A stretch of 64,000 nucleotides of DNA from Geodermatophilus tzadiensis (GCF_003002915.1 NZ_PVTG01000021.1:44857-108856); one strand, 5' to 3'. Positions 23,812 to 33,325 are shown, counted from the first letter of the stretch. Notes: a model not told the origin generated them from the sequence alone. A program made the numbers and translations.

Positions 23812-25101
23812 TCAGCCGGCGCCGCCGCGGACCAGGTAGCGGTAGGCCGGCGAGCCGGGGTCGAGGTGCTGGATGCGCAGCGGGCTGGCCGCGGTGCGCT
23901 GCAGCAGCACCGGCAGGTCGTCGGCGTCGCCGAGCTCGATGCCGGTGAGGGCGGCGCCGGTCTCCCGGTTGTCCCGCTTGACGTACTCGAACAGCACGAT
24001 GTCGTCGTCGGGGCCGAGCACGTCGTCGAGGAAGCGGCGCAGCGCCCCGGGCTCCTGCGGGAACTCGACCAGGAAGTAGTGCTTGAGACCCTGGTGCACC
24101 AGGGACCGCTCGACGACCTCGGCGTACCGGCTGACGTCGTTGTTGCCGCCGGAGAGCAGGCAGACGACCGTCTGGCCGGGCTCGACGCGCACGGTGCCGC
24201 CGGTGAGCGCCGCGGTGGCCAGCGCGCCGGCGGGCTCGGCGATGACGCCGTCGACCTGGTACAGCTCGAGCATCTCGGTGCAGACCTGCCCCTCGGGGAC
24301 GGCGACGAGCTCCGCGCCGCAGTCGCGCACCAGCGGGTAGGTGACCGCGCCGGCCCGCCGCACGGCGGCGCCGTCGACGAAGGTGTCGATCGCGGGCAGG
24401 TCGACCGGCCCGCCGGCCGCCAGGGCCGCGGCCATGCTGGCCGCACCCGCCGGCTCGACGCCGACCAGCCGGGTGCCCGGGCTGGCCTGACGCAGCCAGG
24501 TGCCGCAGCCGGCCAGCAGCCCGCCGCCGCCCAGGGGGAGGACCACGACGTCGGGCGCGCGGCCCAGCTGCTCGAGCACCTCGACGGCGACGGTCGCCTG
24601 CCCGACCACGACCGGCCAGGCGTCGAAGGCCGGCACCAGCGTGGCGCCGGTGCCGGCGGCGTGCGCGGCCGCGGCCGCCGCGGCGTCGTCGTAGGTGTCG
24701 CCGGTGACGACGAGCTCGACCGCGTCGCCGCCGAGCGCCTGGATGCGGGCCCGTTTCTGCCGTGGTGTCGTGCCCGGCACGAAGACCGCGCCCCGGACGC
24801 CGAGGGAGCGGCAGGCGTGGGCGACGCCCTGGCCGTGGTTGCCGGCGCTGGCGCAGACGATCCCGGCGGCGCGGGCGGCGCCGTCGAGGCGGCTGATCGT
24901 GTTGTAGGCGCCGCGGACCTTGTAGGAGCGGCCGACCTGCAGGTCCTCGCGCTTGACCCAGACGTCGGCGCCGGTGAGGTCGCTGAGGCGCTGGTTGCGC
25001 TGCAGCGGCGTGCGCTCGGCGGTGCCCGCGAGCCGGCCGACGGCGTCGCGCACGTCGGCAGGGAAGCGGGCGAGGTCGGGGCTCGTCGCGGTGCTGCTCA
25101 C
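23812..25101 (-). CDS. ilvA: Biosynthetic-type threonine dehydratase
   Basis: The product of about 429 residues begins with a fold-type II PLP domain: GRSYKVRGAYNT holds the PLP lysine, with SAGNHGQGVA and the phosphate-binding GGGGLLAG. The last 90 residues (LKHYFLVEFPQEPGALRRFL onward) form the ACT-like regulatory domain. It deaminates threonine to 2-oxobutanoate in isoleucine synthesis; a single regulatory domain matches the actinobacterial IlvA form. GTG 25101 is preferred because gggagg lies 9 bases upstream; ATG 25110 lies right against that site. It ends 3 bp from the phytochrome gene on the opposite strand. Confidence 0.9.
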   Translation of the reverse strand: MSSTATSPDLARFPADVRDAVGRLAGTAERTPLQRNQRLSDLTGADVWVKREDLQVGRSYKVRGAYNTISRLDGAARAAGIVCASAGNHGQGVAHACRSLGVRGAVFVPGTTPRQKRARIQALGGDAVELVVTGDTYDDAAAAAAAHAAGTGATLVPAFDAWPVVVGQATVAVEVLEQLGRAPDVVVLPLGGGGLLAGCGTWLRQASPGTRLVGVEPAGAASMAAALAAGGPVDLPAIDTFVDGAAVRRAGAVTYPLVRDCGAELVAVPEGQVCTEMLELYQVDGVIAEPAGALATAALTGGTVRVEPGQTVVCLLSGGNNDVSRYAEVVERSLVHQGLKHYFLVEFPQEPGALRRFLDDVLGPDDDIVLFEYVKRDNRETGAALTGIELGDADDLPVLLQRTAASPLRIQHLDPGSPAYRYLVRGGAG

Positions 25102-25159
25102 GGCGTCCATCCTCCCGCCGGGCCTCGCCGGGCCCCGGTGGGTGTCCCCGCCGGGTCGG

Positions 25160-25323
25160 TCGTGCTCTGCCCCCGATGCGGACCAGAGCACGAAGGAGGG
25201 ACGGAGAGGTGTCCGGCGGTGGGTCGTGCTCTGCCCCGCCTGGCGGGGCAGAGCACGACTATGCCGGCAGGAGGTGTCGCCCCCGCCCTCGTGCTCTGCC
25301 CACGCGGAGTGGGCAGAGCACGA
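25160..25323. repeat. Three palindromes in a regular array (34-35 bp units, 30-bp spacers)
   Basis: Palindromes lie at 25160-25193 (10-bp arms, TCGTGCTCTG), 25224-25258 (17-bp perfect arms) and 25289-25323 (15-bp arms with compensating changes CCCAC/GTGGG). Both gaps are exactly 30 bp. Each gap carries GAGGTGT 12 bp after the palindrome (25206-25212 and 25271-25277), so the repeated unit is palindrome plus box. The array sits between the 5' end of ilvA and the 3' end of the large helicase gene. A fourth copy is at 15858. See findings for interpretation. Confidence 0.9.
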
Positions 25324-25347
25324 CCGGGCCGGGGAGGAGTACCCGGC

Positions 25348-28300
25348 TCAGGAGGTGACGCGGCCGTCCTCGTGCACGGTCAGCCGGCCGACGGCGGTGA
25401 GGCGGTCGAGAGCGGCGGTCAGGTGCGGAGTCAGCGACGGGGTGCGGCGGCGGTGACCGAACACCTCGGCGGTGCGCACGAACAGCTGGTCGGTGGTCAG
25501 CCCGCCGTCCGCGGCCCGGCACAGCGCCACCATCGCGTTGCCGACCTCCTCCGGCGCGACGTGCTCCAGCGGCCGGCCGGCACTCGTGGCCTGCCGGCGG
25601 AACGCGGTCCAGCCGGCCCGGTCGGTGCCCTCGGGCCAGACGAACTCGCCGTCGACGGTCCCCTCGGGCAGCAGGGCCAGCAGCGCGTCGCGGCGCGCCT
25701 CACCGACCCGCGAGAGGCCGAACGCCCCGGCCGCGAGCCGGGCGAGCCGGTCCCGGTGCACGGGACCCTCGGCCTTGACCCCGGCCAGCAGCACCCGCCG
25801 CACCAGCCGGGCGGTGCGGGCGTCGGCGAGCCCGTCGAGGGCCTTGCGGTCCCCCGCCGGCTTGGGCGCCCAGGGGCGGAACGGCAGCTCGCCCTCCAGC
25901 GCAGCCGCAGCCGGGCGGCGGGCGGCCGACGGCCGGGCCGGCGCGGCGGGCGCCTCAGCGGCCGGAGCCCCGGCAGCGGGGGTCTCGAGTGCGGCGGGTT
26001 CGGGCTCGGCCAGGTCGGGGACCACGGTGAGCGTCACGGGGGCCGTCGCCGGTTCCGGCTCGGGAGCGGGCCCGGCGTCGGCCGTGCGCGGGCCGGGCAG
26101 TGCGGCGAGCGCCCCGGTGACCACCGTGTGCAGCGTCCGGGGCGGCGCGGCAGGGGCGACCGGCGCAGGAGCGGCCGGGACGCTGCTCAGCTGCACCGGC
26201 GCCGCGGCCCTCGGCGCGGCCGGAGCGGGCACCGCGGCGACGGCGGCGACCAGCCGGTCGAGCACCTCCTCGCGGTCGCGCAGCCACGACGGCAGCCACA
26301 CCCGCTCGACCAGCGGCCAGCCGAGGAGGCCGCCGAGCACCTCGACGGGCAGGCCGTCGCGGTCGCCGACGGTGCCCCGCCGCGCCCACTCCGGGCCGTC
26401 GAGCAGCACGGCGAGCACCGGGGTGTCCGGATCACCGGGGCGGGCCACCGACAGGTCGATGCGGAAGTCGGAGAGCCCGACGTCGGTGCGCACCACCAGG
26501 CCGCGCGAGCGCAGCGCCTCGGCGACCTCCTCGCGGTGCCGGTCGGGCAGGCCCACCCGGCGGGCGGCGCGGGGCAGCGCGTCGGGGCCCAGCGCGGCCA
26601 GGTCCAGCCAGGCGCGCAGGTGCTTGATGCCCACCGACGACGTCTGCTCCGCGCGCAGCGCCGACGGGTCGAAGGAGGTGAAGACGACGACCTGCCGCCG
26701 CGCGCGGGTGATCGCCACGTTGAGCCGGCGCTCGCCGCCCACCCGGTTGAGCGGGCCGAAGTTCAGCGGTAGCACGCCGCGCTCGTCGGGGCTGAAGCCG
26801 GTGGAGAACAGCACCACGTCGCGCTCGTCGCCCTGCACGTTCTCCAGGTTCTTGACGAACAGGCCCTCGCCGTCGGTGCGGTCGAGCGCGGCGACCAGCC
26901 GCTCGTCGCCGGAGTCGCGCAGCAGCGACTCGACGTAGGCCCGCTGCTGCGCGTTGACGGTGACCACGCCGATCGAGGGCACCGCGTCCGGCGAGGCGGC
27001 GAAGCGGCGGCGGATCTCGGCGACGACGGCCTTGGCCTCCATCGGGTTGGTCCGCAGCAGCCGGCCGGCGCCCGCGCGGTGGAAGGTGCCGTCGACCCGC
27101 ACCAGCGAGATGCCGCGGCCGTCGACGTCCGCGGAGGGCCGGCCGTGCGCCGGTGCCGGGAAGGACGCGAGCCGGTCGTCGTAGTAGTGGGCGTTGCTGA
27201 AGGCGATCAGCGACTCGTCCTGGCTGCGGTAGTGCCACGACAGCCAGTGCCGCGGCAGCCCCGCCTGCACGCACTCGGTGAGGATCGACTCCTCGTCCTC
27301 GGCGGCGGTCCCCAGCAGGCCGGCCGGGTCGTCGTCGCGGGCCGCCGTCGACTCGGCGAACGACGTCGGCGGCAGCTGCTGGCTGTCGCCCACGACGACC
27401 GCGGCCCGTGCCCGGCCCAGGGCGCCGACGGCCTCGGCCACCCGGATCTGCGAGGCCTCGTCGAAGACCACGAGGTCGAACTGGCCGGCCCGCGCCGGGA
27501 AGAAGCGGGCCACCGAGTCGGGGCTGACCAGCACGCAGGGCAGCAGCGCGGTCACCAGGTCGCCGTGCTCGGCGAGCAGCGCGCGCACGCTCGGTCCGCT
27601 GCGCGAGCGGGTCAGCTCGCGCTGCAGCGCGCCGAGCCGGTCGTCGTCCAGGCGGCGACCGGCCAGCACCGCCGCCGGCAGCGCGGCCGTCAGGTGCCGG
27701 CGGACGCCGCGCGAGGCGGCGGTGAAGCGGGCGATCGCGCGGTCGTGCGCGACCTCGTCGAAGGCGTCCAGGCCGGTCGCGGCGCGCCGCTCGGCGCCCG
27801 ACACCGTGGCCAGCCCGGCCTCGAACGCGCGCGGGGCGTCCTCGGCGGGCAGCCGGCCGCTGACCAGCGCGTGGCGGGCCTCGGTCAGGCCCGCGGCGCG
27901 CAGCGGCTCGACGGTGTCGAGGAACTCCGCCCAGCGGCGCAGCGAGATCAGGCCGGGGTGGTCCAGGCCGCGCTCGGGGCGGGTCAGCGCCCAGCGCAGC
28001 AGCACGCCGTCGTCCCCGCACCACTCGGCGAACGCGGCCGGGCTGCTGTCGCACGCCCGCAGCAGCGCGGTCAGCGCCCGGCGCAGCCGGGTCACCGCGG
28101 CGGCCGCGGCGGCGTCCGGGCCGGGTCCGGCCACGAGGTAGCGGCGCAGCGCGACGGCGAACGGGCGAGCGCTGTCGACCGCGGCGCCGGCCCGCTGCAG
28201 CCAGCCGACCTGTCCGTCGAGCAGCGTCGGGTCGGTGAGCGGGTTCCAGCCGGCCGGCACCGACAGGCCCGGGATGACCGCGGCCCGCGCCACGAGGGCC

Positions 28301-31300
28301 GCCGCGGCCTGCTGCACCCGCCACAGCGCGGCGGTCAGCTCCGGGACGTCGCGCAGCCGCACCTGCACGCCGGGCCGCAGCACCGGCGCGAGCCGGGCGC
28401 GCACCGCCTTGAGCCCCTGCCGGCGGGTCCACCAGCGGGCGGCCTGCGCGGTCTGCGCCTGCACGTAGAGGTCGGCCAGCGGCAGCTCCACCGCCTCCGG
28501 CGTGGCCAGCTCCAGGCCGGGGTGCACGGCCCCGGAGAAGGCGGCCAGGTCGGCGAGCACCGCGGCGGTCACCGTCGTCCACCGCTGCGTGGGCACCTCG
28601 TCGAGCACGTCGAGGCCCACGCCGGGGCCGGCCAGCAGGTGGGCCAGGGCGACGAGGTCGGCGGGGGTGCGCACCTCGCGCAGCGCCCGCGACAGGTGCT
28701 CCTCCGCCGGCAGCGAGCGCACCGCGGCGTCCACCTCGAGGGCGGCGGCGTGCGCGGCGGCCAGGTCGACGCGCGCGGAGTCGACGAACGCCCACGGGTG
28801 CCGCGCCGAGGGCCGGGCCAGGTCGGCGACGTCGGGCAGCAGGGCCAGCGCGCGGCGCACCGCGGCCAGCGTCTCGGCGGGTGCGGCGGCGGCGAAGGTC
28901 AGCGGCACCGGCAGGTGCGGCACGTCGTCCCCGACGGCCAGCCGCGCCGTCCGCGACGAGTAGTAGGACAGCCCCGCGGCGTTGGGCGCGTGCAGCCGGT
29001 CGGCGTAGCGGGCCAGGGTGCGGCGGGCCGCGCGCAGGTCCTCGCCGTCGGCGGCCAGGCCCGGCTCGTCGACGGCGACCGCGTGCTCCAGCGCCGCGCG
29101 CACGCGGGCGCGGACCTCGGAGGCGCGGGCGCCGCGGTCGTGCAGGTCGAGGGTGAACGGGCCCATGCCCACCGCCTCGAGCCGGCGGGCCACCACGTCG
29201 AGCGCGGCCCGCTTCTCGGCGACGAACAGCACCCGCATGCCCTCGGCGACCGCCCGGGTGAGCAGGTTGGTGATGGTCTGCGACTTGCCCGTCCCCGGCG
29301 GCCCCTCGAGCACGAAGGTGCGGCCGGCCAGGCCCTCGGCCACGGCGCGCAGCTGCGAGGCGTCGGCCGGGACGGGGCAGGCGGCGGCGAGCTCGTCGAG
29401 GTCGGCCGGGACGGCCGGGGCCGGCACCGGGTCGACGAACGGCTGGTGCGGCGCGTGCACCAGGTGGTCGACCAGCGGGTTGGCGGCCAGCTCCGCCCAG
29501 TGCTCGTCGAGGTCGCGCCAGAGCCGGTACCCGGCGAACGACAGGACGGCGAGGTCGGCGGTGGCCTCGACGCGGAACGGCAGCCCGGCGTCGGCCAGCG
29601 CCTGGCGGAGGGTGGCCAGGACGCTGTCGACGTCGACTGCCTCGGCGTCGGCGCTCAGGCCCGGCAGCTCCAGGCCGTGCTCCTGCCGCAGCTTCTCCAG
29701 CAGACACCAGTTCGGGCTGGCGCCGGCCGTCTCGTCGGCCGACAGCCGGTAGCTCTCCGCGCCGTCGGGGGAGGCGCCGGCGGGGGCGAGCACCACCGGC
29801 AGCAGCACCAGCGGGGAGCGCAGCGGCCGCTCGTCGACCTCCCAGACCAGGCTGCCGAGGGCCAGGTGCAGGTTGTTGGCACCGGTCTCCTCGAGGACGG
29901 TGCGCGCGCGGTGGGCCAGGGCGCGCAGCCGCGGCAGGTACCCGCCCTCGGAGACGTCGGCGTGCACGGCGCCCTGCTCCAGCAGCACCTCGGCCAGCTC
30001 GCCGACCGGCAGCCGCCGGGCGGTGTCGACGCCCCGCTCCCGCTGCTCCTCGGGCAGCCGGTCGGCGGGCAGCAGGCCGACCGCCGTCCCGCCGGTGAGC
30101 AGGCCGGCCAGCGTGGCCAGGTAGGCGCCCGGGACGGTCAGCGGCAGGCCGGCGCCGGGGGTGTAGTTGATCAGCCGGTTGCGCAGGCTGAGGTCGAGCA
30201 GGGCGTTCTTCCACTGCTGCACGCGCGGGGGCACGCCCGGGCGCTCGCCGGGAGCGGGCGCGGCGTGCCGGCCGGGCGGCCGGGCGGGGTCGGCCGCGAC
30301 CGGCCGGTACTCGATCACCTGGACCGCGCCGTCGGCACCCCGGGTGCGGACGGGCAGCGGCAGGATGCCGTCGCGCCGGGCGCGGCGCACGTCGGTGACG
30401 CCGAGCAGCCGGTCGGGCGCCCCGGTCAGCCAGGCGTCGGCGGCGCGGTGCAGCGCGTCGGCGTCCGGCTCGGCGTCGGGCCCGTCGCCGGTGGTCAGCA
30501 GCGTGGTCTCCACCAGCCGGACCAGGCCGCGGCCGACCAGGTCCACCAGCGGGGCGACGTCGGTGGTGGCGGCGCTCTCGGCGCTGCGCTCCTCGCGCCA
30601 GTAGCCGAGGACGGCGTGCCGGTCGGCCACCCACAGCAGCGGACGGACGCCGGCCGCCTCCAGCGCGGCGGCCAGCGTGACGACGACGTCCAGGCAGCTG
30701 CCCACCCGCCCGTCGAGCACCTCGCCGGGGGTGCGCACCTGCTGCGCGTGCTCGGCCCAGCCCGCGGGCGCCTCGCCGGCCCGGACGCCCCGGGCCCGCA
30801 GTGCGGCGGCCACCGCGGTGACGACCTCGTCGACCCGCTCCGGCCCGGCCGCGTAGCCCGGGACGCCGGCGTCGCCGGTGCCCGCGTCGAGCCGCGCCGC
30901 GGCCTCACCGAGCAGCGCGGTCACGGCCGGGTGCTGGGGCTGGACGTGCGCGGCCAGCAGTTCCAGGGCCAGCGGCACCGGGGCGGCCAGCCACTGCCCG
31001 GCGGCCAGCACCTGCACCGGCAGCGCGGTGCCGCCGACGTCGGCGCCGGCCGCGGTCACGTCGATCTCGACCGAGCCCGGGCGCTGCCGGCCGACCTGCT
31101 GCATGGCGGCGGGGTCGAGGACCAGGCCGAGGTCGCTGAGCACCGTCGTGCGGCCGGCCTCGAGGTCGACGGTCAGCTCGACCGGGGTGCCGATGGGTCC
31201 CTCGGCGTCGCGGACGCCGAGCCGCACGGTGGCGCCGGGCAGCGGGCCGCCGTGGGCGGTGAGCGCCAGCCGGGACACCACGGGCACCCCGCCGGCGGCC

Positions 31301-31398
31301 AGCGCGGCCGACAGCACCGGCGTGCTCGTGGCCGTGATCGCCACGCTCGCCCGGGCAGCCCCGTCGTGCGGATGCGGCCGGCCGTCCGGAGTGCCCAT
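25348..31398 (-). CDS. Giant DUF4011 / superfamily 1 helicase / endonuclease protein (2016 residues)
   Basis: The domain order appears to be: a beta-rich N-terminus with a transglutaminase-like block (VLDGRVGSCLDVVVTLAAAL, DRHAVLGYW; residues about 225-265), DUF4011 (WKNALLDLSLRNRLINY, near 405), SF1 helicase with Walker A LEGPPGTGKSQTITNL (near 700), Walker B VFDEASQI, GDSQQLPPTSF, WHYRSQDESLIAFSN and the C-terminal NVQGDERDVV and LNVAITRAR, then a Vsr/DUF559-like endonuclease region (FRIDLSVARPGD, AVLLDGPEWA), a proline/alanine linker and a DUF3320-like end (EGPVHRDRLARLAAGAFGLSRV). DUF4011-helicase-Vsr proteins have been linked to phage defence. It is monocistronic and intact. Confidence 0.85.
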   Translation of the reverse strand: MGTPDGRPHPHDGAARASVAITATSTPVLSAALAAGGVPVVSRLALTAHGGPLPGATVRLGVRDAEGPIGTPVELTVDLEAGRTTVLSDLGLVLDPAAMQQVGRQRPGSVEIDVTAAGADVGGTALPVQVLAAGQWLAAPVPLALELLAAHVQPQHPAVTALLGEAAARLDAGTGDAGVPGYAAGPERVDEVVTAVAAALRARGVRAGEAPAGWAEHAQQVRTPGEVLDGRVGSCLDVVVTLAAALEAAGVRPLLWVADRHAVLGYWREERSAESAATTDVAPLVDLVGRGLVRLVETTLLTTGDGPDAEPDADALHRAADAWLTGAPDRLLGVTDVRRARRDGILPLPVRTRGADGAVQVIEYRPVAADPARPPGRHAAPAPGERPGVPPRVQQWKNALLDLSLRNRLINYTPGAGLPLTVPGAYLATLAGLLTGGTAVGLLPADRLPEEQRERGVDTARRLPVGELAEVLLEQGAVHADVSEGGYLPRLRALAHRARTVLEETGANNLHLALGSLVWEVDERPLRSPLVLLPVVLAPAGASPDGAESYRLSADETAGASPNWCLLEKLRQEHGLELPGLSADAEAVDVDSVLATLRQALADAGLPFRVEATADLAVLSFAGYRLWRDLDEHWAELAANPLVDHLVHAPHQPFVDPVPAPAVPADLDELAAACPVPADASQLRAVAEGLAGRTFVLEGPPGTGKSQTITNLLTRAVAEGMRVLFVAEKRAALDVVARRLEAVGMGPFTLDLHDRGARASEVRARVRAALEHAVAVDEPGLAADGEDLRAARRTLARYADRLHAPNAAGLSYYSSRTARLAVGDDVPHLPVPLTFAAAAPAETLAAVRRALALLPDVADLARPSARHPWAFVDSARVDLAAAHAAALEVDAAVRSLPAEEHLSRALREVRTPADLVALAHLLAGPGVGLDVLDEVPTQRWTTVTAAVLADLAAFSGAVHPGLELATPEAVELPLADLYVQAQTAQAARWWTRRQGLKAVRARLAPVLRPGVQVRLRDVPELTAALWRVQQAAAALVARAAVIPGLSVPAGWNPLTDPTLLDGQVGWLQRAGAAVDSARPFAVALRRYLVAGPGPDAAAAAAVTRLRRALTALLRACDSSPAAFAEWCGDDGVLLRWALTRPERGLDHPGLISLRRWAEFLDTVEPLRAAGLTEARHALVSGRLPAEDAPRAFEAGLATVSGAERRAATGLDAFDEVAHDRAIARFTAASRGVRRHLTAALPAAVLAGRRLDDDRLGALQRELTRSRSGPSVRALLAEHGDLVTALLPCVLVSPDSVARFFPARAGQFDLVVFDEASQIRVAEAVGALGRARAAVVVGDSQQLPPTSFAESTAARDDDPAGLLGTAAEDEESILTECVQAGLPRHWLSWHYRSQDESLIAFSNAHYYDDRLASFPAPAHGRPSADVDGRGISLVRVDGTFHRAGAGRLLRTNPMEAKAVVAEIRRRFAASPDAVPSIGVVTVNAQQRAYVESLLRDSGDERLVAALDRTDGEGLFVKNLENVQGDERDVVLFSTGFSPDERGVLPLNFGPLNRVGGERRLNVAITRARRQVVVFTSFDPSALRAEQTSSVGIKHLRAWLDLAALGPDALPRAARRVGLPDRHREEVAEALRSRGLVVRTDVGLSDFRIDLSVARPGDPDTPVLAVLLDGPEWARRGTVGDRDGLPVEVLGGLLGWPLVERVWLPSWLRDREEVLDRLVAAVAAVPAPAAPRAAAPVQLSSVPAAPAPVAPAAPPRTLHTVVTGALAALPGPRTADAGPAPEPEPATAPVTLTVVPDLAEPEPAALETPAAGAPAAEAPAAPARPSAARRPAAAALEGELPFRPWAPKPAGDRKALDGLADARTARLVRRVLLAGVKAEGPVHRDRLARLAAGAFGLSRVGEARRDALLALLPEGTVDGEFVWPEGTDRAGWTAFRRQATSAGRPLEHVAPEEVGNAMVALCRAADGGLTTDQLFVRTAEVFGHRRRTPSLTPHLTAALDRLTAVGRLTVHEDGRVTS

Positions 31399-31410
31399 GG
31401 CGCCCTGTCT

Positions 31411-31430
31411 ACCGGTCCGGACGGACCGGT
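31411..31430. repeat. 8-bp inverted repeat upstream of the giant helicase
   Basis: ACCGGTCC (31411-31418) and GGACCGGT (31423-31430) flank GGAC, 12 bp before the helicase start at 31398. The position would suit an operator or a hairpin in the leader. No regulator is known; the site may be chance in such GC-rich DNA. Confidence 0.35.
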
Positions 31431-31521
31431 CCGGTCATCCCCGGACGAGTCTGGGACGGGTGTGACGGGAGGGCCGAGACGTTGTCCGGAGACCCTGCCG
31501 CGCTGCCGAGAACGGCTCCGC

Positions 31522-32409
31522 TCAGCCGGCGAAGCGCTGCTCGAGGTCGGTCACCTCGGGCAGGCCGACGAGGTCGGTGAACTCCCCGAAGGTGGGCAGC
31601 CCGTCCAGCGGCGGCACGCCCTCGGTGCGCAGCCCGTCGAGCAGCGCCCGGATGCCGGCGGTCGCGGCCAGCAGGGTGCCGATCGGGTAGATGACCAGCG
31701 CGAAGCCCAGCTCGGTCATCCGCTGCAGCGACAGCGGGGGAGTGCGCCCGCCCTCGGCCCAGTTGAAGACCAGCGGCGCGACGCCGGCCAGCTCGCCGGC
31801 CACCCGCTCGACGTCGGCCTCGGTCGTCGGCGCCTCGACGAAGAGCAGGTCGGCGCCGGCCTCGGCGTAGGCGCGGGCGCGCTGCAGGGCGTCGTCCACC
31901 CCGCTGACCGCGACCGCGTCGGTGCGCGCGATGAGCACCAGGTCGGGGTCGCGCCGGGCGGCCGCGGCCGCCCGGACCTTGCCGGCCATCTCCTCGGTCG
32001 GGACGAGCGCCTTGCCGCTCATGTGCCCGCACCTCTTGGGCATGACCTGGTCCTCGAGCTGGATGCCCGCGGCCCCGGCCTGCTCGTAGAGCTGCACCGT
32101 GCGGACGACGTTGAGCGCGTTGCCGTAGCCGGTGTCGGCGTCGGCGATGACCGGGACGTCGACGGCGGCGGCGATCCGGCGGGCGTTGTCGACCATCTCC
32201 GCGCCCGACAGCAGCCCGACGTCGGGGCGGCCGATGAGCGAGGCCGTCGTGCCGAAGCCGGTCATGTAGACGGCGCCGAAGCCGGCCTGCTCCACCAGCC
32301 GGGCCGACAGCGCGTCGTAGGCCCCCGGCGCGACCAGCGGCGCCGGGCCGGCGAGCAGCTCGCGCAGCCGGGCCCGCGGCGCCCCTCCGGCCCCCAGCAG
32401 ATCCCCCAC
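31522..32409 (-). CDS. Isocitrate lyase / PEP mutase superfamily protein, likely a lyase
   Basis: The 295-residue protein shows the family motifs VAPGAYDALSARLVEQAGF, VIADADTGYGNALNV with the metal-binding aspartates, and QVMPKRCGHMSGKALVP. The K-R-C-G-H sequence is the lyase signature with the catalytic cysteine, which points to a 2-methylisocitrate or dimethylmalate-type lyase rather than a phosphonomutase. GTG 32409 follows gaggagg. It is divergent from the GntR-hyuA-hyuB operon, and a shared GntR-type control region is likely. The substrate is not known. Confidence 0.82.
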   Translation of the reverse strand: MGDLLGAGGAPRARLRELLAGPAPLVAPGAYDALSARLVEQAGFGAVYMTGFGTTASLIGRPDVGLLSGAEMVDNARRIAAAVDVPVIADADTGYGNALNVVRTVQLYEQAGAAGIQLEDQVMPKRCGHMSGKALVPTEEMAGKVRAAAAARRDPDLVLIARTDAVAVSGVDDALQRARAYAEAGADLLFVEAPTTEADVERVAGELAGVAPLVFNWAEGGRTPPLSLQRMTELGFALVIYPIGTLLAATAGIRALLDGLRTEGVPPLDGLPTFGEFTDLVGLPEVTDLEQRFAG

Positions 32410-32467
32410 GACGCCTCCTCGGTGAGCGGCCCCCGCCGACCGGGTGCGCGCGTCCCGACACGGTCGG

Positions 32468-32612
32468 TTGCATACACGGGCCGGTGCGGGGTGGTCCGGG
32501 TCGGGAGCAGTCTGCACCGGCCGCGACGTGCACCGCAACGCAGGAAACGGAACGCGGAGGTTCTCCGGCGACCCCTTGTGCGCACCCGCCCCCACCCCTA
32601 CCTTGCATGCAA
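32468..32612. promoter_or_regulatory. Divergent control region with TTGCAT sites, candidate GntR operator
   Basis: A perfect palindrome TTGCATGCAA occupies 32603-32612, about 20 bp before the GntR gene start, and a related half site TTGCATACA lies at 32468-32476 on the side of the lyase gene. Autoregulated GntR/FCD proteins usually bind such short AT-containing palindromes between divergent genes. No clear -35/-10 pair was identified. Confidence 0.45.
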
Positions 32613-32632
32613 TCGAACGGGGGGTGTGAGCT

Positions 32633-33325
32633 GTGACACGGCCGGTGACGTCCGCCGAACGGGCCCTGACGGCCCTCCGCGAGCTCATCATGGGCGGCGA
32701 GCTGGCCGCCGGCGCACGGCTCGGGGAGGTCGAGCTCGCCGACCGGCTGGGCGTCAGCCGCACCCCGGTGCGCGAGGCGCTGTCCCGGCTGGCCGCCGAG
32801 GGGCTGGTGCAGGTCGTCCCCAACCGCGGCGCCCGGGTGGCCACCTGGACCGTCGCCGAGCTCGAGGGCGTGTTCGACCTGCGCGCGGTGCTCGAGCCGC
32901 GGCTCACCGCGCTCGCCGTCCCGAACGCCCGGCCCGCCGACGTCGACGAGCTCGACGCGCTGGCCCGGCGGATGTGCGAGGTCGGCAGCCCCGGTCCCGG
33001 GCAGGACCTCGACGCTCTCGTCCCCCTCAACCGGGCCTTCCACGACCGGCTGGTGGCCCTCGCCGGGCACCCGGCGCTGGCCGCCGCGCTGGCCGCGGCC
33101 ATCCACCCGCCGATCGTGCGCCGCAACTTCCTCACCTACGACGAGGAGTCGCTGCGCCGCAGCCTCGCCCACCACGGCGAGATCGTCGCGGCGCTGCGCG
33201 CGGGCGACCCGGACTGGGCCCGCGCCGTCATGACCTCGCACATCGCCAACGCCCGGGCCGTGATGGTCCGGGCGGCCCGGCTGCAGACCACCGCCACCGC
33301 GACCCCGGAAGAGGAGACCGCATGA
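32633..33325 (+). CDS. GntR-family regulator with FCD ligand domain
   Basis: The 230-residue protein has an N-terminal winged helix (VELADRLGVSRTPVREALSR, then EGLVQVVPNRGARVA) and a helical FCD domain with the metal-ligand pattern of conserved acid and histidines: VFDLRAVLEP, NRAFHDRLVALAGHP, LAHHGEIVAAL and MTSHIANAR. It should sense a small carboxylate-type ligand and control the hydantoinase operon, with which it overlaps by 4 bp (ATGA), and possibly the divergent lyase gene. GTG 32633 lies after the palindrome that may be its own operator. Confidence 0.88.
   Translation: MTRPVTSAERALTALRELIMGGELAAGARLGEVELADRLGVSRTPVREALSRLAAEGLVQVVPNRGARVATWTVAELEGVFDLRAVLEPRLTALAVPNARPADVDELDALARRMCEVGSPGPGQDLDALVPLNRAFHDRLVALAGHPALAAALAAAIHPPIVRRNFLTYDEESLRRSLAHHGEIVAALRAGDPDWARAVMTSHIANARAVMVRAARLQTTATATPEEETA

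Noticed and set aside
25160..25323. CRISPR array
   Set aside because: Repeats of 34-35 bp with two 30-bp spacers look CRISPR-like, but the repeats are perfect palindromes, the spacers share a GAGGTGT box, there are only three units and no cas gene is present.
27079..33300. Very long open frame on the plus strand across the helicase gene
   Set aside because: It is antisense to the large helicase and has low-complexity composition; the real plus-strand gene in this frame begins only at 33322 (hyuA).
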